A stretch of 64,000 nucleotides of DNA. It comes from Erythroxylum novogranatense. Its lineage: Eukaryota; Streptophyta; Magnoliopsida; Malpighiales; Erythroxylaceae. Of the stretch, positions 47,052 to 57,560 are shown one piece after another. The notes below the pieces were generated by a model. It did not search any database and had not been told where the DNA came from. It was given only the letters and a program-made list of their open reading frames with translations. Location of the stretch: positions 50,493,783-50,557,782 of the forward strand of contig CM057228.1 in the NCBI GenBank assembly GCA_029891385.1, read 5' to 3'. The translations under genes and the position numbers were made by a program. The number at the start of each line of letters is the position of its first letter. Position 1 is the stretch's first letter.

Positions 47052-48081
47052 TGTTAAGTCAAACCAGACTTCACGTATTAAATAATTTTGATAATAAACA
47101 AAGAGAAATATACGGAAGAAAAAGACTAAGAAAAGCGCAGGCGATACAAAAGGCATTTAAAAGAAAAAGCGACGGAAGAAAAGCGGGCGATACAAAAGGT
47201 AAGAAAGAAAAAGCAGAGCGGAAGGAAAAGGTATTTAAAGAAAAAGCAGGCGGAAGGAAAAGCAGGCGATACAAAAGCGATTTAAAGAAAAATGCAGGCG
47301 GAAGGAAAAGGCAATCTATTTATACAAAAGGCATTTAAAGAAAAAGCAGGCGAAAGAAAAAGCGGGCGATACAAAAGCAAACGGAAGCTTTACGAAGACA
47401 AAAGCGAGCAATCACGAAAATAAGACGGAAGAAAGAAACATCGATTTAAAGCGATTCTGAGCTAAAGCTGAATAACCGTTTCTTTAAAGATTCAAGAAGC
47501 GATAGTCAAGAAAGCAGTTGAAGTTCACTATAAATAAGAGTCGAGATTGAAGAAGAAATAACTTTTGGAAAAAGTGAATGAAACTCTGTGTATTCAATAT
47601 ACATCTATCGAGAAAAAAAATTGCGAACTATTTTTGAGTGTATATTGTGAAGAGCAACTCTTTGTAAAAGCTTTTATCGGTTTTCATTTTTGAAAAGTGC
47701 TCTGAGATAACTGAAGAGGCTAAGAGTAAAAGAATACTTGTTGTTAAGAGACACAAGAGGCTCGATCTAAAGAATACTTGTAATCAGTTTGGAGATAGTG
47801 AAAATCTCAGAAGAATATCGAGGATTTGGACGAGCCCACGGTTTGGGGTGAACCAGGATAAAATTGCGTGTTTCTCTCTCTAACTCTTACTTTTCTTAAA
47901 TCGTAGTTTTCATTATTAACAAAGTTTTTCAAACTAGTTAAGAATTGATTTACGATAAGTTTTACGAAAGAACAAGCAATTGTTATTGAAGGATTAAAGA
48001 AAAGTTTATCACAATTCAACCCCCCTTCTTGTGTATCTTGGTCATATTATTACTCAATATATTAACGTGTGATTTACTTCA
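47052..48081 (+). repeat. SIRE-like 5' LTR, 1,030 bases
   Basis: It begins TGTTAAGTCAAACC and ends GATTTACTTCA. A TATA box (CTATAAATAAG) lies at 47529-47539. An internal minisatellite occupies 47130-47380. It pairs with 55766-56748, with many one-base differences. Confidence 0.95.
47130..47380. repeat. minisatellite in the U3 of the SIRE-like 5' LTR
   Basis: Imperfect copies of a 35-50-base unit built from GGCATTTAAAGAAAAAGCAG, GCGGAAGGAAAAGC and GGCGATACAAAAG. About six copies here and four or five in the other LTR (55850-56060). The lysine-rich open frames over it (47051-47338, 55879-56118) are repeat translations. Confidence 0.88.
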
Positions 48082-48083
48082 AT

Positions 48084-48094
48084 TGGTATCGAGC
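48084..48094 (+). promoter_or_regulatory. SIRE-like primer binding site with one base missing
   Basis: TGGTATCGAGC; the tRNA-Met site is TGGTATCAGAGC, so the A of a CAG triplet is absent at 48090-48091. Confidence 0.85.
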
Positions 48095-48116
48095 AAGGTG
48101 TTCAAGAATCACTCTA

Positions 48117-49287
48117 ATGAAGTGTGAACTAAAGAAAATGGTGGAATCACACACGTATATTGCGAAGGAGCCTCGGTCACGGACCTCCGGCATTCAATGG
48201 TGAAGACTACCACTATTGGAAGGATCGGATGAGATTGTTTATCGAGTCTACTCACATTGACCTTTGGGACATCATCGAGAATGGACCTTACACACGAAGA
48301 TGATGATAAAATCCAATTCCACGAGAAAGATGGACACCGAAGCGTAAAGCAAGATTTCAACTAAACTCCAAAGCGAAATTTTTCTTGAGTTGTGCATTGA
48401 GCGAAGCGAGTATGACAAAGTGCATGGATGCGATCTCGCCAAAGAAATGTGGGATACATTATCAATTGCACATGAAGGAACAAATCAGTGAAGGAGTCCA
48501 AGATAAGTATTTTGGTGCATCGAGACGAGTTATTCAAGATGAAAGAAGAAGAGATCATTGATCAAATGTTTGGAAGATTCCAAACAATTGTTAATGGGCT
48601 AAAAGCTCTTGGAAGAACGTACAACAGTCAAGACCATGTTCGAAAGATTTTGAGGAGTCTTCCCAAAAGATGGAGACCCAAAGTAACTGCTGTACAAGAA
48701 GACAAAGACCTAAACGTACTGAAGCTTGATGAATTGCTTGGATCGTTGAAGATACACGAAGTAGAGCTTGATGCGGAAGATAAGCCCAAAAAGGAGAAGT
48801 CCATAGCGCTCAAAGCAAATCAAAAGAATCACAAAATCCAGAAGAAGAAAACAAAAAGGAATACATCAAAGGCGTTAAAGATTGAAGAAGCAAGGATGAT
48901 GATTCCAAAGAAGTCGAATCTGAATCAAGTGATGAAGGCGATGAGCTATCTTTCATTTCAAGAAAGATAAGAAGAATGTGGAAAAAGAAGTCCAAAGGAA
49001 ATTCAACATTTAGAAGGAACAGCGGCAAAGACGATGAAAAAGTCGACAAAGCATCCATTACCTGTTATGAATGCAAGAAGCCGGGACATTACAAGTCCGA
49101 GTGTCCAATGTTGAAAAGACAACCCAGAAGGAGTAGAGATAAGAAGAAAAGCATAATGGCAACGTGGGAAGATCTGGATTCATCAGAATCAGATACAAGT
49201 TCACAAGCGTCAGAACATGCTAACAGATGTCTGGTAGCTGAAGAAGAAAGTGATAAGGAGGTAACTTCCAGCTATAATGATATATAA
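48117..49287 (+). pseudogene. SIRE-like Gag (broken)
   Basis: A candidate ATG at 48117 or 48138 opens the region. Translation across frames shows YWKDRMRLFIESTHIDLWDI near 48210-48270, a capsid part, then QMFGRFQTIVNGLKALGRTY and RKILRSLPKRWRPKVTAVQE (48565-48700), and SLKIHEVELDAEDKPKKEKS. A complete zinc knuckle CYECKKPGHYKSEC is at 49062-49103, followed by an acidic/serine tail. Frames change near 48280, 48480 and 48890-48970. The capsid part resembles the Gag of the gag-only element, with KKILRSL and SIALKAN shared. Gag would form particles; this copy is dead. Confidence 0.9.
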
Positions 49288-49521
49288 GATGCATATTCAG
49301 AATTGTTAGAGGATTCTCATGCTATTCTGAAACAGTACAAGCTGTTGAAGAAGAAATATGTAGAAAACCTCAAACATACTCATGAGATAGAGAGTGAGAA
49401 TATATGTTTGAGAAAGCAAGTAGAGGAATTGAATAACAACAAAGTTGTAGATAGATCTGAAGAGATTAATCAATTGAAATCGAGAATTAATAATCTCTCA
49501 ATTGATCTAGCTAAATTCTGA
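49288..49521 (+). pseudogene. SIRE-like Gag C-terminal coiled-coil part
   Basis: After a TAA at 49285-49287 the frame continues with DSHAILKQYKLLKKKYVENL and many heptad-like leucine and lysine positions, ending at 49521. A coiled coil after the knuckle is also seen in the gag-only element. The stop at 49285 and the TGA at 49519 isolate it. Confidence 0.7.
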
Positions 49522-49779
49522 GATAGTACAAAAAGATGAATGAAATGATAGGAGAATCTGAGACATCCGGGGATAAAAGCTGGATTAGGGTTTACTAAAA
49601 ATAAGCTCAGCATTACGTAGTAAAATCGGTTGCTCAAAAAATAAGAAAAGATATCAATCGATTTTCAGAAAGGTCATCAACATTATCATTCTACACATCA
49701 TTATCATTCATTACATCGATTAACCTAAAGGACCCAAGAGAATCTGGGTACCTAAAATAAAATAATATCTCTACGAAAT

Positions 49780-50040
49780 CCTTCGTTGGAAGAACCAAGA
49801 AGCACCATTGGTATATGGACGGTGGATGCTCGCGTCACATGACAGAAACAAGTCTATGTTCCTAGATCTTGAAGACAAGAAAGGAGGATCAAGAACTTTT
49901 GGAGACAACCAACAAGGAAAGATAATCGGGTTTGGTAAGATTGGTAAGAATTCTCATGCATGCATTAATAACGTATTACTAGTTGATGGTTTAAAGCATA
50001 ACTTGATAAGTATTAGTCAATTATGTGATTCGTTTTGAAG
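49780..50040 (+). pseudogene. SIRE-like protease (active site changed)
   Basis: The text HHWYMDGGCSRHMT lies near 49800-49845; the family has DSG, but here DGG is read at 49818-49826, a serine-to-glycine change in the catalytic triad. Downstream are GKIIGFGKIGKNSHACINNV and LLVDGLKHNLISISQLCD, typical of copia protease and its junction with integrase. A frame change separates the active site from the next part, and a TGA follows at 50036-50038. Confidence 0.85.
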
Positions 50041-51280
50041 TTTCTTTTAATCAAAATTTTGTGAAGTCGAAACAAAGATGGTTCCATCTTCTTTTCAGCC
50101 AAAAGACGAAACAATCTTTATAAAATTGATTTAGGCGTTTTTAGTCTCAAAATATTTCATGTTTTTATCTCGAAGATGAAAGACCGATCGGCATAAAAAC
50201 TAGGTCATGTCAGTTTTAAACATATTTCAAAACTTTTGAAACATGATTTGGTAAAAGGTGCGCCACAAATTCGTTTTGACAAAGATTTCTTTTGTGAAAG
50301 TTGTCGAAGGGAAACAAGTTAAAACCTCTTTCTCTTCAAAACATTTCATAACTTCTTCTAGACCACTTGAGTTGTTACATATTGACTTATTTGGTCCAAC
50401 AAGAACAATAAGTCTTGGTGGAAAGAAGTATGGACTTGTGATTGTTGATGATTTTACAAGGTTTTGTTGGATACTTTTCTATCACATAAAGATGAGTCTT
50501 TCAAGTGTTTTAGAAACCTTTCCATGAGATTACAAAATGAAAGAGGAATGTCTATAGCAAGCATAAGGAGTGATCATGGAGGAGAATTTGAAAATGAGAA
50601 GTTGAGTATTATCACGAAGAAAAGGAATTTTCATAACTTCTACGCCCCAAGGACTCCACATGCAGAATGGAGTTGTTGAGAGGAAGAATAGGACGATTCA
50701 AGAGATGGCAAGAACAATGTTGTGCGAGATGAATCTTCCTAAATACTTCTAAGCGGAAGTCATCAATACAAACATGCTACATTGAGAATAGAGTCTTCAT
50801 GCGACCAATCTTTCAAGAAAACTCCTATGAGTTGTGGAATGGAAGGAGACCAAACATTTCTTATTTCCATCCTTTTGGCTGCAAGTGCACTTTTTCGAAC
50901 ACAAAGGAAGCTCTGGACAAATTTGATGCGAAGACACTTTCAGAATTTTTCTAGGCTATTCTCTCACTTCAAAGGCATTTAGAGTCTTCAACCTCACCTC
51001 AAAGACTGTTGAAGAAACTATTTACGTTAAGTTCGATGATAGCTCTCAACCCAATAAGGAAGAGAAATCAAGAAGATGATCTTTATACGAGTGCCCTTGA
51101 CTTGATGTAAGGAAGTATCTTCATCAGAACACTTCATGATGAAAAGCAGATATCTCTAAGAATTTTGAGTTAAAGAAAGATTGGAGATACAAAAGCTCTC
51201 ATCCTAAAGAGTCAATTATCGGAGAAACCTCGGAAGGTGTAAGAACAAGGTCCAAGTTCGTAAGAGAAGCCAACGTGGCA
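50041..51280 (+). pseudogene. SIRE-like integrase (broken)
   Basis: The N-terminal zinc region is scattered over frames at 50195-50300 (KLGHVSFKHISKLLKHDLVK and FFCESC). The catalytic core shows LELLHIDLFGPTRTISLGGK and VDDFTRFCWILF at 50365-50480, then IRSDHGGEFENEKL near 50565-50605 and the ERKNRTIQEMARTM-like block near 50680-50725. Later come YELWNGRRPNISY-like and FGCKC text (50825-50890). At least six frame changes occur. Integrase would join cDNA to the chromosome. Confidence 0.85.
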
Positions 51281-52190
51281 TTTATATCCAAGTAGAACCT
51301 AAAAAGATTGATGAAGCTCTAAAAGATGAAGCATGGATATTAGCTATGCAAGAGGAGTTGAATCAATTCAAGAGGAATAAAGTCGGTCCTTAGTTCCTAA
51401 ACACGAAAAGAAATCCATTATTGGTACTAGATGGATATTCAAGAATAAGCTAGGCGAATCGGGAAAAGTAAGTCGTAAAAGGCAACATTAGTAGCACAAG
51501 GCTATAATCGCAGGAAGGAATAGACTATAATGAGACATATGCTCCAAAGAGCAAGACTTGAAGCAATAAGGATCCGCTTGCATATATCTTTGTTTGCCAT
51601 GACATAAAGCTTTTCAGATGGATGTAAAAAGTGCATTTCGAATGGCTTTATAGATGAAGAAGTCTATGTCAAGCAATCTCCTGGATTTGAGGATATAAAG
51701 TATCCAGATCATGTCTGAGACTTCATAAAGCCTTATATGGATGAAACAGCTCCTAGAGCATGGTATGATCGTCTGAGCTCATTTCTTATTGAAAATGGAT
51801 TTACTAGAGGTAAAGTTGACAAAACTCTTTTAGGAAGAACTTGTATAATGATTTTATTATTGTGCAAATCTATGTTGATGATATTATTTTGGTGCCACCT
51901 CAAAAAGTTATGCATAAGCTTTGAAAATATGATGAAAAATGAATTTGAGATGAGCATGATGGGTGAGTTAAAATTCTTTCTTGGATTGCAAGTAAAGCAA
52001 ACTAAGGATAAGATTTTATCCATCAACAAAAATATGTCAAAGAATTGTTGTCTAAATTTGATATGTGCAGTGTTAAAAGTATGTCTACACCGATGCATCC
52101 TTCAAACTTGTTGTCGAAAGACGAAAGTGGTAAGAAGGTGGATCAAACCCTATTTAGAGGATGATTGGTTCTTTGCTTTATCTTACTGAC
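51281..52190 (+). pseudogene. SIRE-like reverse transcriptase (broken)
   Basis: Text in shifting frames: QVEPKKIDEALKDEAW and ILAMQEELNQFKRNKV near 51295-51383, where the following Trp codon has lost a base (51384-51385). GTRWIFKNKLGESGKV is near 51425-51470, then a damaged LVAQGYN block with a base missing at 51509-51510. KVQ/KSAF blocks are damaged at 51639-51640, and EEVYVKQSPGFEDIKYPDHV is near 51656-51712. The catalytic YVDD box is intact at 51871-51882. GELKFFLGLQVKQTKDKI follows near 51964-52020. Confidence 0.9.
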
Positions 52191-52798
52191 AAGTAGACGA
52201 CATTCTATTAGTGTATGCTTGTGTGCAAGGTTTCAGGCCGATCCTAGAGAATCTCATTACATAGCTGTAAAACAAATTTTGAGATATCTCGCAGGTACTA
52301 CTGATCTTTGCTTAATGTATGAGAAAGGTAAAGATTTCAGGTTGAATGGATATTGCGATGCGAACTATGCCGGTGATAGAATTGAAAGGAAGAGCACGAG
52401 TGGTGGTTGTCACTACCTTGGACCAAACCTGGTGTCATGGTCAAGCAAGAGACAAAGCTCGATTGCATTATCAACCACGAAGTTGAATATATATCCGCCG
52501 CAAGTTGTTGTTCACAATTCATCGTGGATCAAGTATCAATGGAGGACTACTCAATACAAGAGGAAGAGATTCCAATATCTGCGACAACACCAAGTGCCAT
52601 CGACTTGTCAAAGAATCCAATTCAACATTCAAGGGTGAAGCACATTGAAGTTAGACATCATTTTTGAGAGATTACGTTCGGAAGAAAGTTGTCGATCTAC
52701 AATTCGTGGAAGCGAAATTTCGATGGGCGGATATCTTCACAAAACCACTAAGTGAAGATCGCTTTAAAGAAATCGAGCCGCAACCTCAATATGGTGAT
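52191..52798 (+). pseudogene. SIRE-like RNase H (broken)
   Basis: The plus strand reads ADPRESHYIAVKQILRYLAG, then TTDLCLMYEKGKDFRLNGYC with the catalytic DANYAGD at about 52358-52378, then RKSTSGGCHYLGPNLVSWSS. After a frame change come EVEYISAASCCSQ, STPSAIDLSKNPIQHS and IFTKPLSEDRFKEI near 52731-52775, the usual end of copia Pol. It is the best preserved enzyme domain of this element. Confidence 0.9.
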
Positions 52799-53020
52799 GT
52801 TAACGGACCAATCATCCGGTTTTTCGCAAAGAAGAAGCAGATAGAGCGGAGGAGTTAACGGACCAATCATCGGTTTTTCGCAAAGAAGAAAGCAGATAGA
52901 GCGGAGGAGTTAACGGAACAATCATCTGGTTTTTCACAAAGAAGAAAGCAGATAGAGCGGAGGAGTTAACGGATCATTCATCCGATTTTTAAAGACAAAG
53001 ACGTAAAGAGGCGGCGAGTT
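52799..53020 (+). repeat. 55-base tandem repeat after RNase H
   Basis: GTTAACGGACCAATCATC starts units at 52799, 52854, 52909 and 52965, with a weaker copy near 53018. Each holds TTTTTCGCAAAGAAGAA and GCAGATAGAGCGGAGGA. The third unit has CATCTGG where the second has CATCGG. Confidence 0.92.
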
Positions 53021-53379
53021 AGCAGATTGATCATCGATTTTTCAAAAGAAAGACAATGAAGCGGTGGAGTTAAGCGGCATTGACGGTTTTGGACTTAAAA
53101 CTTCTTTCACAAAGAAAAATTTTAGAGGGAAAAAGGTGTCGGATCATCGAGAAGTACAATCGTTCTAGAATTTGCTATAAAATCCCTAAACCGACGTTTG
53201 GGATCTCTAACAAATTCGAGAAATTGCTAGTTCTCTGAAATCTCTCGAAAATTCTTCAAGCGAGTTCCTATTCACTCGTAATCAACAAGATGAATGTCAA
53301 GCCCATTTTATGAGTTGATCCAGTGCAAGCCGGGAAGATTGGTAAACTTTGAAGATCTAAGAAGGAACAAATGGATATA

Positions 53380-55637
53380 GATAGGAGATAATAGCGGCGG
53401 GATGGAGAAACTTCTTTCAAATACGAGCAAGTTTATCTCAAAGAAGTTTATGAGTTTTGGAAACATACTAAAACTGTGGATAATACAATCGTATCGTATG
53501 TAGAAACACTCCCTGTTATAGTAACCAAGGAGTTACTGGAAAGAGTCACTGAATGTTCGAGTAGTGGAGTTCAACCTACTAACATGGTAAAATGGATGAC
53601 TAAGCTGAAGTTGAACGAAGATGAAATTACTCGTCAACTTTATGGTCAGAACAACCCAACTGAAAGAAGAGCCTCTTGGCTTGTACCAAAAGCAAGGGTT
53701 TTGTTTCTTATTTTGTGTGACAAAGGTGTTACCTAGGATAGGTTCAAGACATCAAGTCACTACTTTGGATGAACAATGTATCCTTCATCTCTGAATCACC
53801 AACCAATAGATTTACCATTTTGATTTATCAATATATGGTTAAATCAATAAAGGATACAAACACTCTCCGTATGGGATGTTGTTGACAAGGATGTTTAAAG
53901 AATCAGAATCGATTGGGTTGGGAGTCGATGTAAGGTATACAAGAAGTTATATGGATTCTACATCGATTGCCAAAATGGGTGCGAGATTTTAGACAAACAA
54001 GGAGCGTAAGAATCAAGGAAAGCAACAACCGAGGGGAGCCTAAACCAAGAAATCCTCTATGAAGGAGAGAAGATCACACTCTCGAGTCGAAGTCAAGATC
54101 ATTCGATTTTTGAATCGGTGACTTAAAGCGGAAAGGGAACCTTTGGTGAGTGACATTCATAAGCAAGCAAGAACGTCACCCACAAAGGAAACTCATGACG
54201 AAAGAAGCCGATCCTTCCAGAGATTCAAGCAAACCAAAGCATTATGAACGATGAGATCAAAAGCTACAAAATCATCGTCATCAATCCTTGAGAAAGTTTG
54301 AAACTCAATCTCAAGGAAATGAAGGAAAAGGAAAGTAGAAGAACACGAGAAGAAGAAAGTTCAATCCAAGAGGTCACCAAGGTTAAAGAAAATGAGTGCA
54401 AGAAAAGAAGAAAATCCAATAACAGAGGCAAAGGCTAAGAAGACAAGGCTAGAAGAAACTGTTGTTGACATTTCTAAAAATCATTGCATGTCTTTGTTAG
54501 TCTTTGTTGATCTTCTTTGAAGTTAATATGGAAGTCGCTCTTTGAAGCGATTATGGAAGTATTAAGGGTAATATTAAGGATTCTCACAAAATTCTTAATA
54601 ATCCAATTTTGAAGAAATAGTTCCTACTACTTTTCAGTCCACATTTGTCCATAAACAAGTTGCTACATGTTTTGGAATGAAGGCTACTTAAAAGTTGTAA
54701 GTGTGATGACTAATGTTCCATCCAAGTATTTAACTTCTCAAAGAGAAAGATGGGAACATAGATTGGTTGTAAGAAAGGAGAAGAAGACCAAGTCAGTCAT
54801 CATCAGAGACAAACCCAAGAGATTTGTCAAAGCATTCTTCAAATCTGTAGAATATGATAATGGCATTTCTCATCTGTTGGATAGGGGTTACAAAAATTTC
54901 TATGATCAACTGAAGAGAGTTGGGAGAGAACCATATCCACCAGAGCCATTTGGAGAGCGTATCACTTCTTATCCTATCTTGAAAGACAATAATCAAGGTG
55001 GTACGATCTTCAACCATCAAATTTTGTTGAACTCAATTATGAGAAGCTAAAGCTGAAAGTTCAACCTGAGCCAGTATTGGATGACATGTCTTCTGATCAG
55101 ATTGAAGAGGCAGTAAAATTGATTGATGAAGCATGTAAGGAGAAAAGGAGTGGTAAGTCCATCTGCGTGTATCAAGATCCAGGACCAAGTCTAACTAAGG
55201 CCACAGCAGATGATCCACAGGGAGGCAATATCAGAATGGGTCAAGATTGTTACTGCTCGATTAGCAACTCGAATGTTGTTTTACTATAATACGTAACATT
55301 CTCTGCGAAATCGACCTCTGTGGAGATCACTTCAATTCTGAAGCTATGCCATGGTTTGGACGACTTTTCAACGAATAAGAGATTCCTATGATCTTGATAT
55401 CAATGAACAAGTCAGTATTTGTTCCTCCTCCTCTCTCGCAAATCATTGAACCAAATGTCTTTAACAAGGAAGCTTATACAACAACAAGTGGCTATCGTTG
55501 AAAAGCAAGTTGTTAAGACAGTACCCTCGATTGCAGATGAATCATCAACTCTAAAGAAGCATGTTCAGAAGCTTGATAAAGATATGAAGAAGATTAAGAA
55601 GATGCTGAAAAAGTTGGTGAAGCAGATTGGAAAATAA
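53380..55637 (+). pseudogene. extra ORF region in the envelope position of the SIRE-like element
   Basis: The region contains several open stretches. 53476-53736 has TIVSYVETLPVIVTKELLER, VKWMTKLKLNEDEITRQLYG and RASWLVPKARVLFLILCDKG, resembling a plant retroelement-associated domain (Pfam may list it as a putative plant transposon protein; not checked). 54667-55050 has MFWNEGYLKVVSVMTNVPSK and GYKNFYDQLKRVGREPYPPE. 55419-55637 is a lysine-rich coiled-coil candidate, with KKHVQKLDKDMKKIKKMLKK. I see no signal peptide or clear membrane segment. SIRE elements carry an ORF of unknown role here; calling it envelope would go beyond the sequence. Stops and frame changes are frequent. Confidence 0.65.
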
Positions 55638-55747
55638 TTTTTGATCAATAACAAATAGGGGAGAAGGAGAAGAGAAGGAAGAAATCAATTTGGAAGGATG
55701 AAGATAATTTTTATCTCAATACTTCAGATAATTCACAAGTATTTGTT

Positions 55748-55765
55748 ATTATCAAAAGGGGAGAA
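55748..55765 (+). promoter_or_regulatory. SIRE-like polypurine tract
   Basis: ATTATCAAAAGGGGAGAA ends where the LTR begins at 55766. Its first 17 bases are shared with the gag-only element's tract. Confidence 0.92.
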
Positions 55766-56748
55766 TGTTAAGTCAAACCAGACTTCACGATTAAATAATT
55801 TTGATAATAAACAAAGAGAAATATACTGGAAGAAAAATAGACTAAGAAAAAGGCAATACAAAAGGCATTTAAAGAAAAATGTATCAAGAAAAGCGAGGCG
55901 ATACAAAAGCATTTAAAGAAAAAGCAGGCGGAAGGAAAAGGAAGCGATACAAAAGGCATTTAAAGAAAAAAGACGAAGGAAAAGCGAGATTTATACAAAA
56001 GCGATTTAAAGAAAAAGCAGGCGGAAGAAAAGCGGGCGATACAAAAGCGCATTTAAGCTTTACGAAGACAAAAAGCGAGCGATACGAAAATAAGACGGAA
56101 GAAAGAAACATCGTTTAAGACAGTTACATTGAGCTAAACTGAATAACCGTTCTTTAAAGATTCAAGAAGAGATAGTCAAGAAAGCAGTTGAAGTTTCACT
56201 ATAAATAAGAGTCGAGATTGAAGAAGAAATAACTTTTGGAAAAAGTGAATGAAACTCTGTGTATTCAATATCGCTCATCTCGAGAAAAAATTACGAACTA
56301 TTTTCGAGTGTATATTGTGAAGAGCAACTCTTTGTAAAAGCTCTTTATCGCTTTTCATTTTGAAAAAGTCTGCAGATAACTCAAGAGGCTAAGAGTAAAA
56401 GAATACTTAACATTAAGAGACTCAAGAGGCTCGGTCTAAAGAATACTTGTAATCGGTTTGGAGATAGTGAAAATCTCGAAGAATATCGAGGATCGGACGT
56501 AGCCCACGGTTTGGGATGAACCAGATAAAATTGTTGTGTTTCTCTCTCTAACTCTTACTTTTCTTAAATCGTAGTTTTCATTATTAACAAAGTTTTTCAA
56601 ACTAGTTAAGAATTGATTTACGATAAGTTTTCTGAAAGAACAAGCAATTGTTATTGAAGGGATTAAAGAAAAGTTTATCACAATTCACCCCCTTCTTGTG
56701 TATCTTGGTCATATTATTACTCAATATATTAACGTGTGATTTACTTCA
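55766..56748 (+). repeat. SIRE-like 3' LTR, 983 bases
   Basis: It begins TGTTAAGTCAAACC and ends GTGATTTACTTCA, with TTGAT outside. It is shorter than the 5' LTR mainly because of fewer minisatellite copies (55850-56060). The TATA box is at 56199-56209. Confidence 0.95.
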
Positions 56749-56753
56749 TTGAT

Positions 56754-57206
56754 GACATTCTGGTATATTCGAGGAGTAGACAGGAGCATGCTGAGCATTT
56801 GGGGACTATTCTGCAGCTTATGAGGGAGAAATAGCTATATGCCAAATTTAGTAAGTGTGAATTTTGGCTAGATGAGGTAGTGTTTCTCGGCTATATAGTG
56901 ACTGGAGAGGGTATTCAGGTCGATCCTACTAAGATTGAGGCAGTGATGAAGTGGGAAGCTCTTAGGAATGTGTTTGAGATTCGGAGTTTCCTAGGATTGG
57001 TCGGTTATTACCGGAGGTTTATCGAGGGGTTTTCATTGATCTCTGCCCCTCTGACAAAACTTATGAGGAAGAATGCACCATTCAGATGGACTGAGGAGTG
57101 CCAGAAGAGCTTTGAGGAGCTGAAACATCGGTTGACCACTGCACCAATGTTAGCTATTCCATCTGGTACTGCAGGGTATGAGGTGTATGATGATGCTTCC
57201 CATTAG
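56754..57206 (+). pseudogene. Tekay reverse transcriptase C-terminal part and start of RNase H
   Basis: The frame restarts at the second catalytic Asp (56754-56756), giving [20 protein letters not shown], then a TAG at 56832-56834 in place of Gln. [40 protein letters not shown] and [20 protein letters not shown] follow (thumb and connection). The first RNase H motif YEVYDDASH ends at TAG 57204-57206, again a Gln position. No frameshift relative to 46431-47051. Confidence 0.93.
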
Positions 57207-57560
57207 GGATTAGGGTATGTTTTGATGCAAAATGGTAGAGTGATTGCCTATGCCTCAAGATAGTTGAGGTCTGACGAGGTAAACTATCCCGTGCATGATT
57301 TGGAGTTAGCTACAGTTGTCTTTGCCCTGAAAATTTGGAGACACTACCTGTATGGAGAGACTTTTCAGATTTTCACTGACCATAAGAGTTTGAGGTACCT
57401 GCTAAGTCAGAGAGAGTTGAATTTGAGGCAGAGAAGATGGATTAAGCTGCTGAAGGATTATGATTGCACCATTGAGTACCACCCAGGGAAAGCTAATGTG
57501 GTGGCAGATGCGTTGAGCAGGAAGTCTCATATCAGTGCAGTTCAGATTCAGGTATTGTGA
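57207..57560 (+). pseudogene. Tekay RNase H (nonsense-broken)
   Basis: GLGYVLMQNGRVIAYASR is followed by TAG 57261-57263 (Gln position). [20 protein letters not shown], then [20 protein letters not shown] and [20 protein letters not shown] lead to [18 protein letters not shown]. The catalytic Asp/Glu/Asp positions are present (DDAS, HDLELA, FTDHKS). The stretch ends in TGA 57558-57560, the only non-TAG stop in this gene; an arginine CGA is likely there. Confidence 0.93.

Larger units (their letters stand above)
47052..56748 (+). mobile_element. SIRE-like Ty1/copia element with an extra 3' ORF region
   Basis: The element is 9,697 bases, with LTRs 47052-48081 and 55766-56748 and target duplication TTGAT (47047-47051 and 56749-56753). 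Its order is primer site, gag, protease, integrase, reverse transcriptase, RNase H, then nearly 3 kb with an additional broken reading frame before the polypurine tract. A long Gag, an extra ORF in the envelope position and the CAAAAGGGGAGA tract fit the SIRE lineage. Every ORF is broken, chiefly by one-base losses. It splits the Tekay reverse transcriptase. Confidence 0.93.

Noticed and set aside
47051..47338. Lysine/arginine-rich open frame, 95 codons, and its counterpart at 55879-56118
   Set aside because: Both are translations of the LTR minisatellite, and the first starts across the LTR boundary.
53476..53736. Calling this an envelope protein
   Set aside because: No signal peptide, membrane segment or cleavage motif is visible; position alone is not enough.
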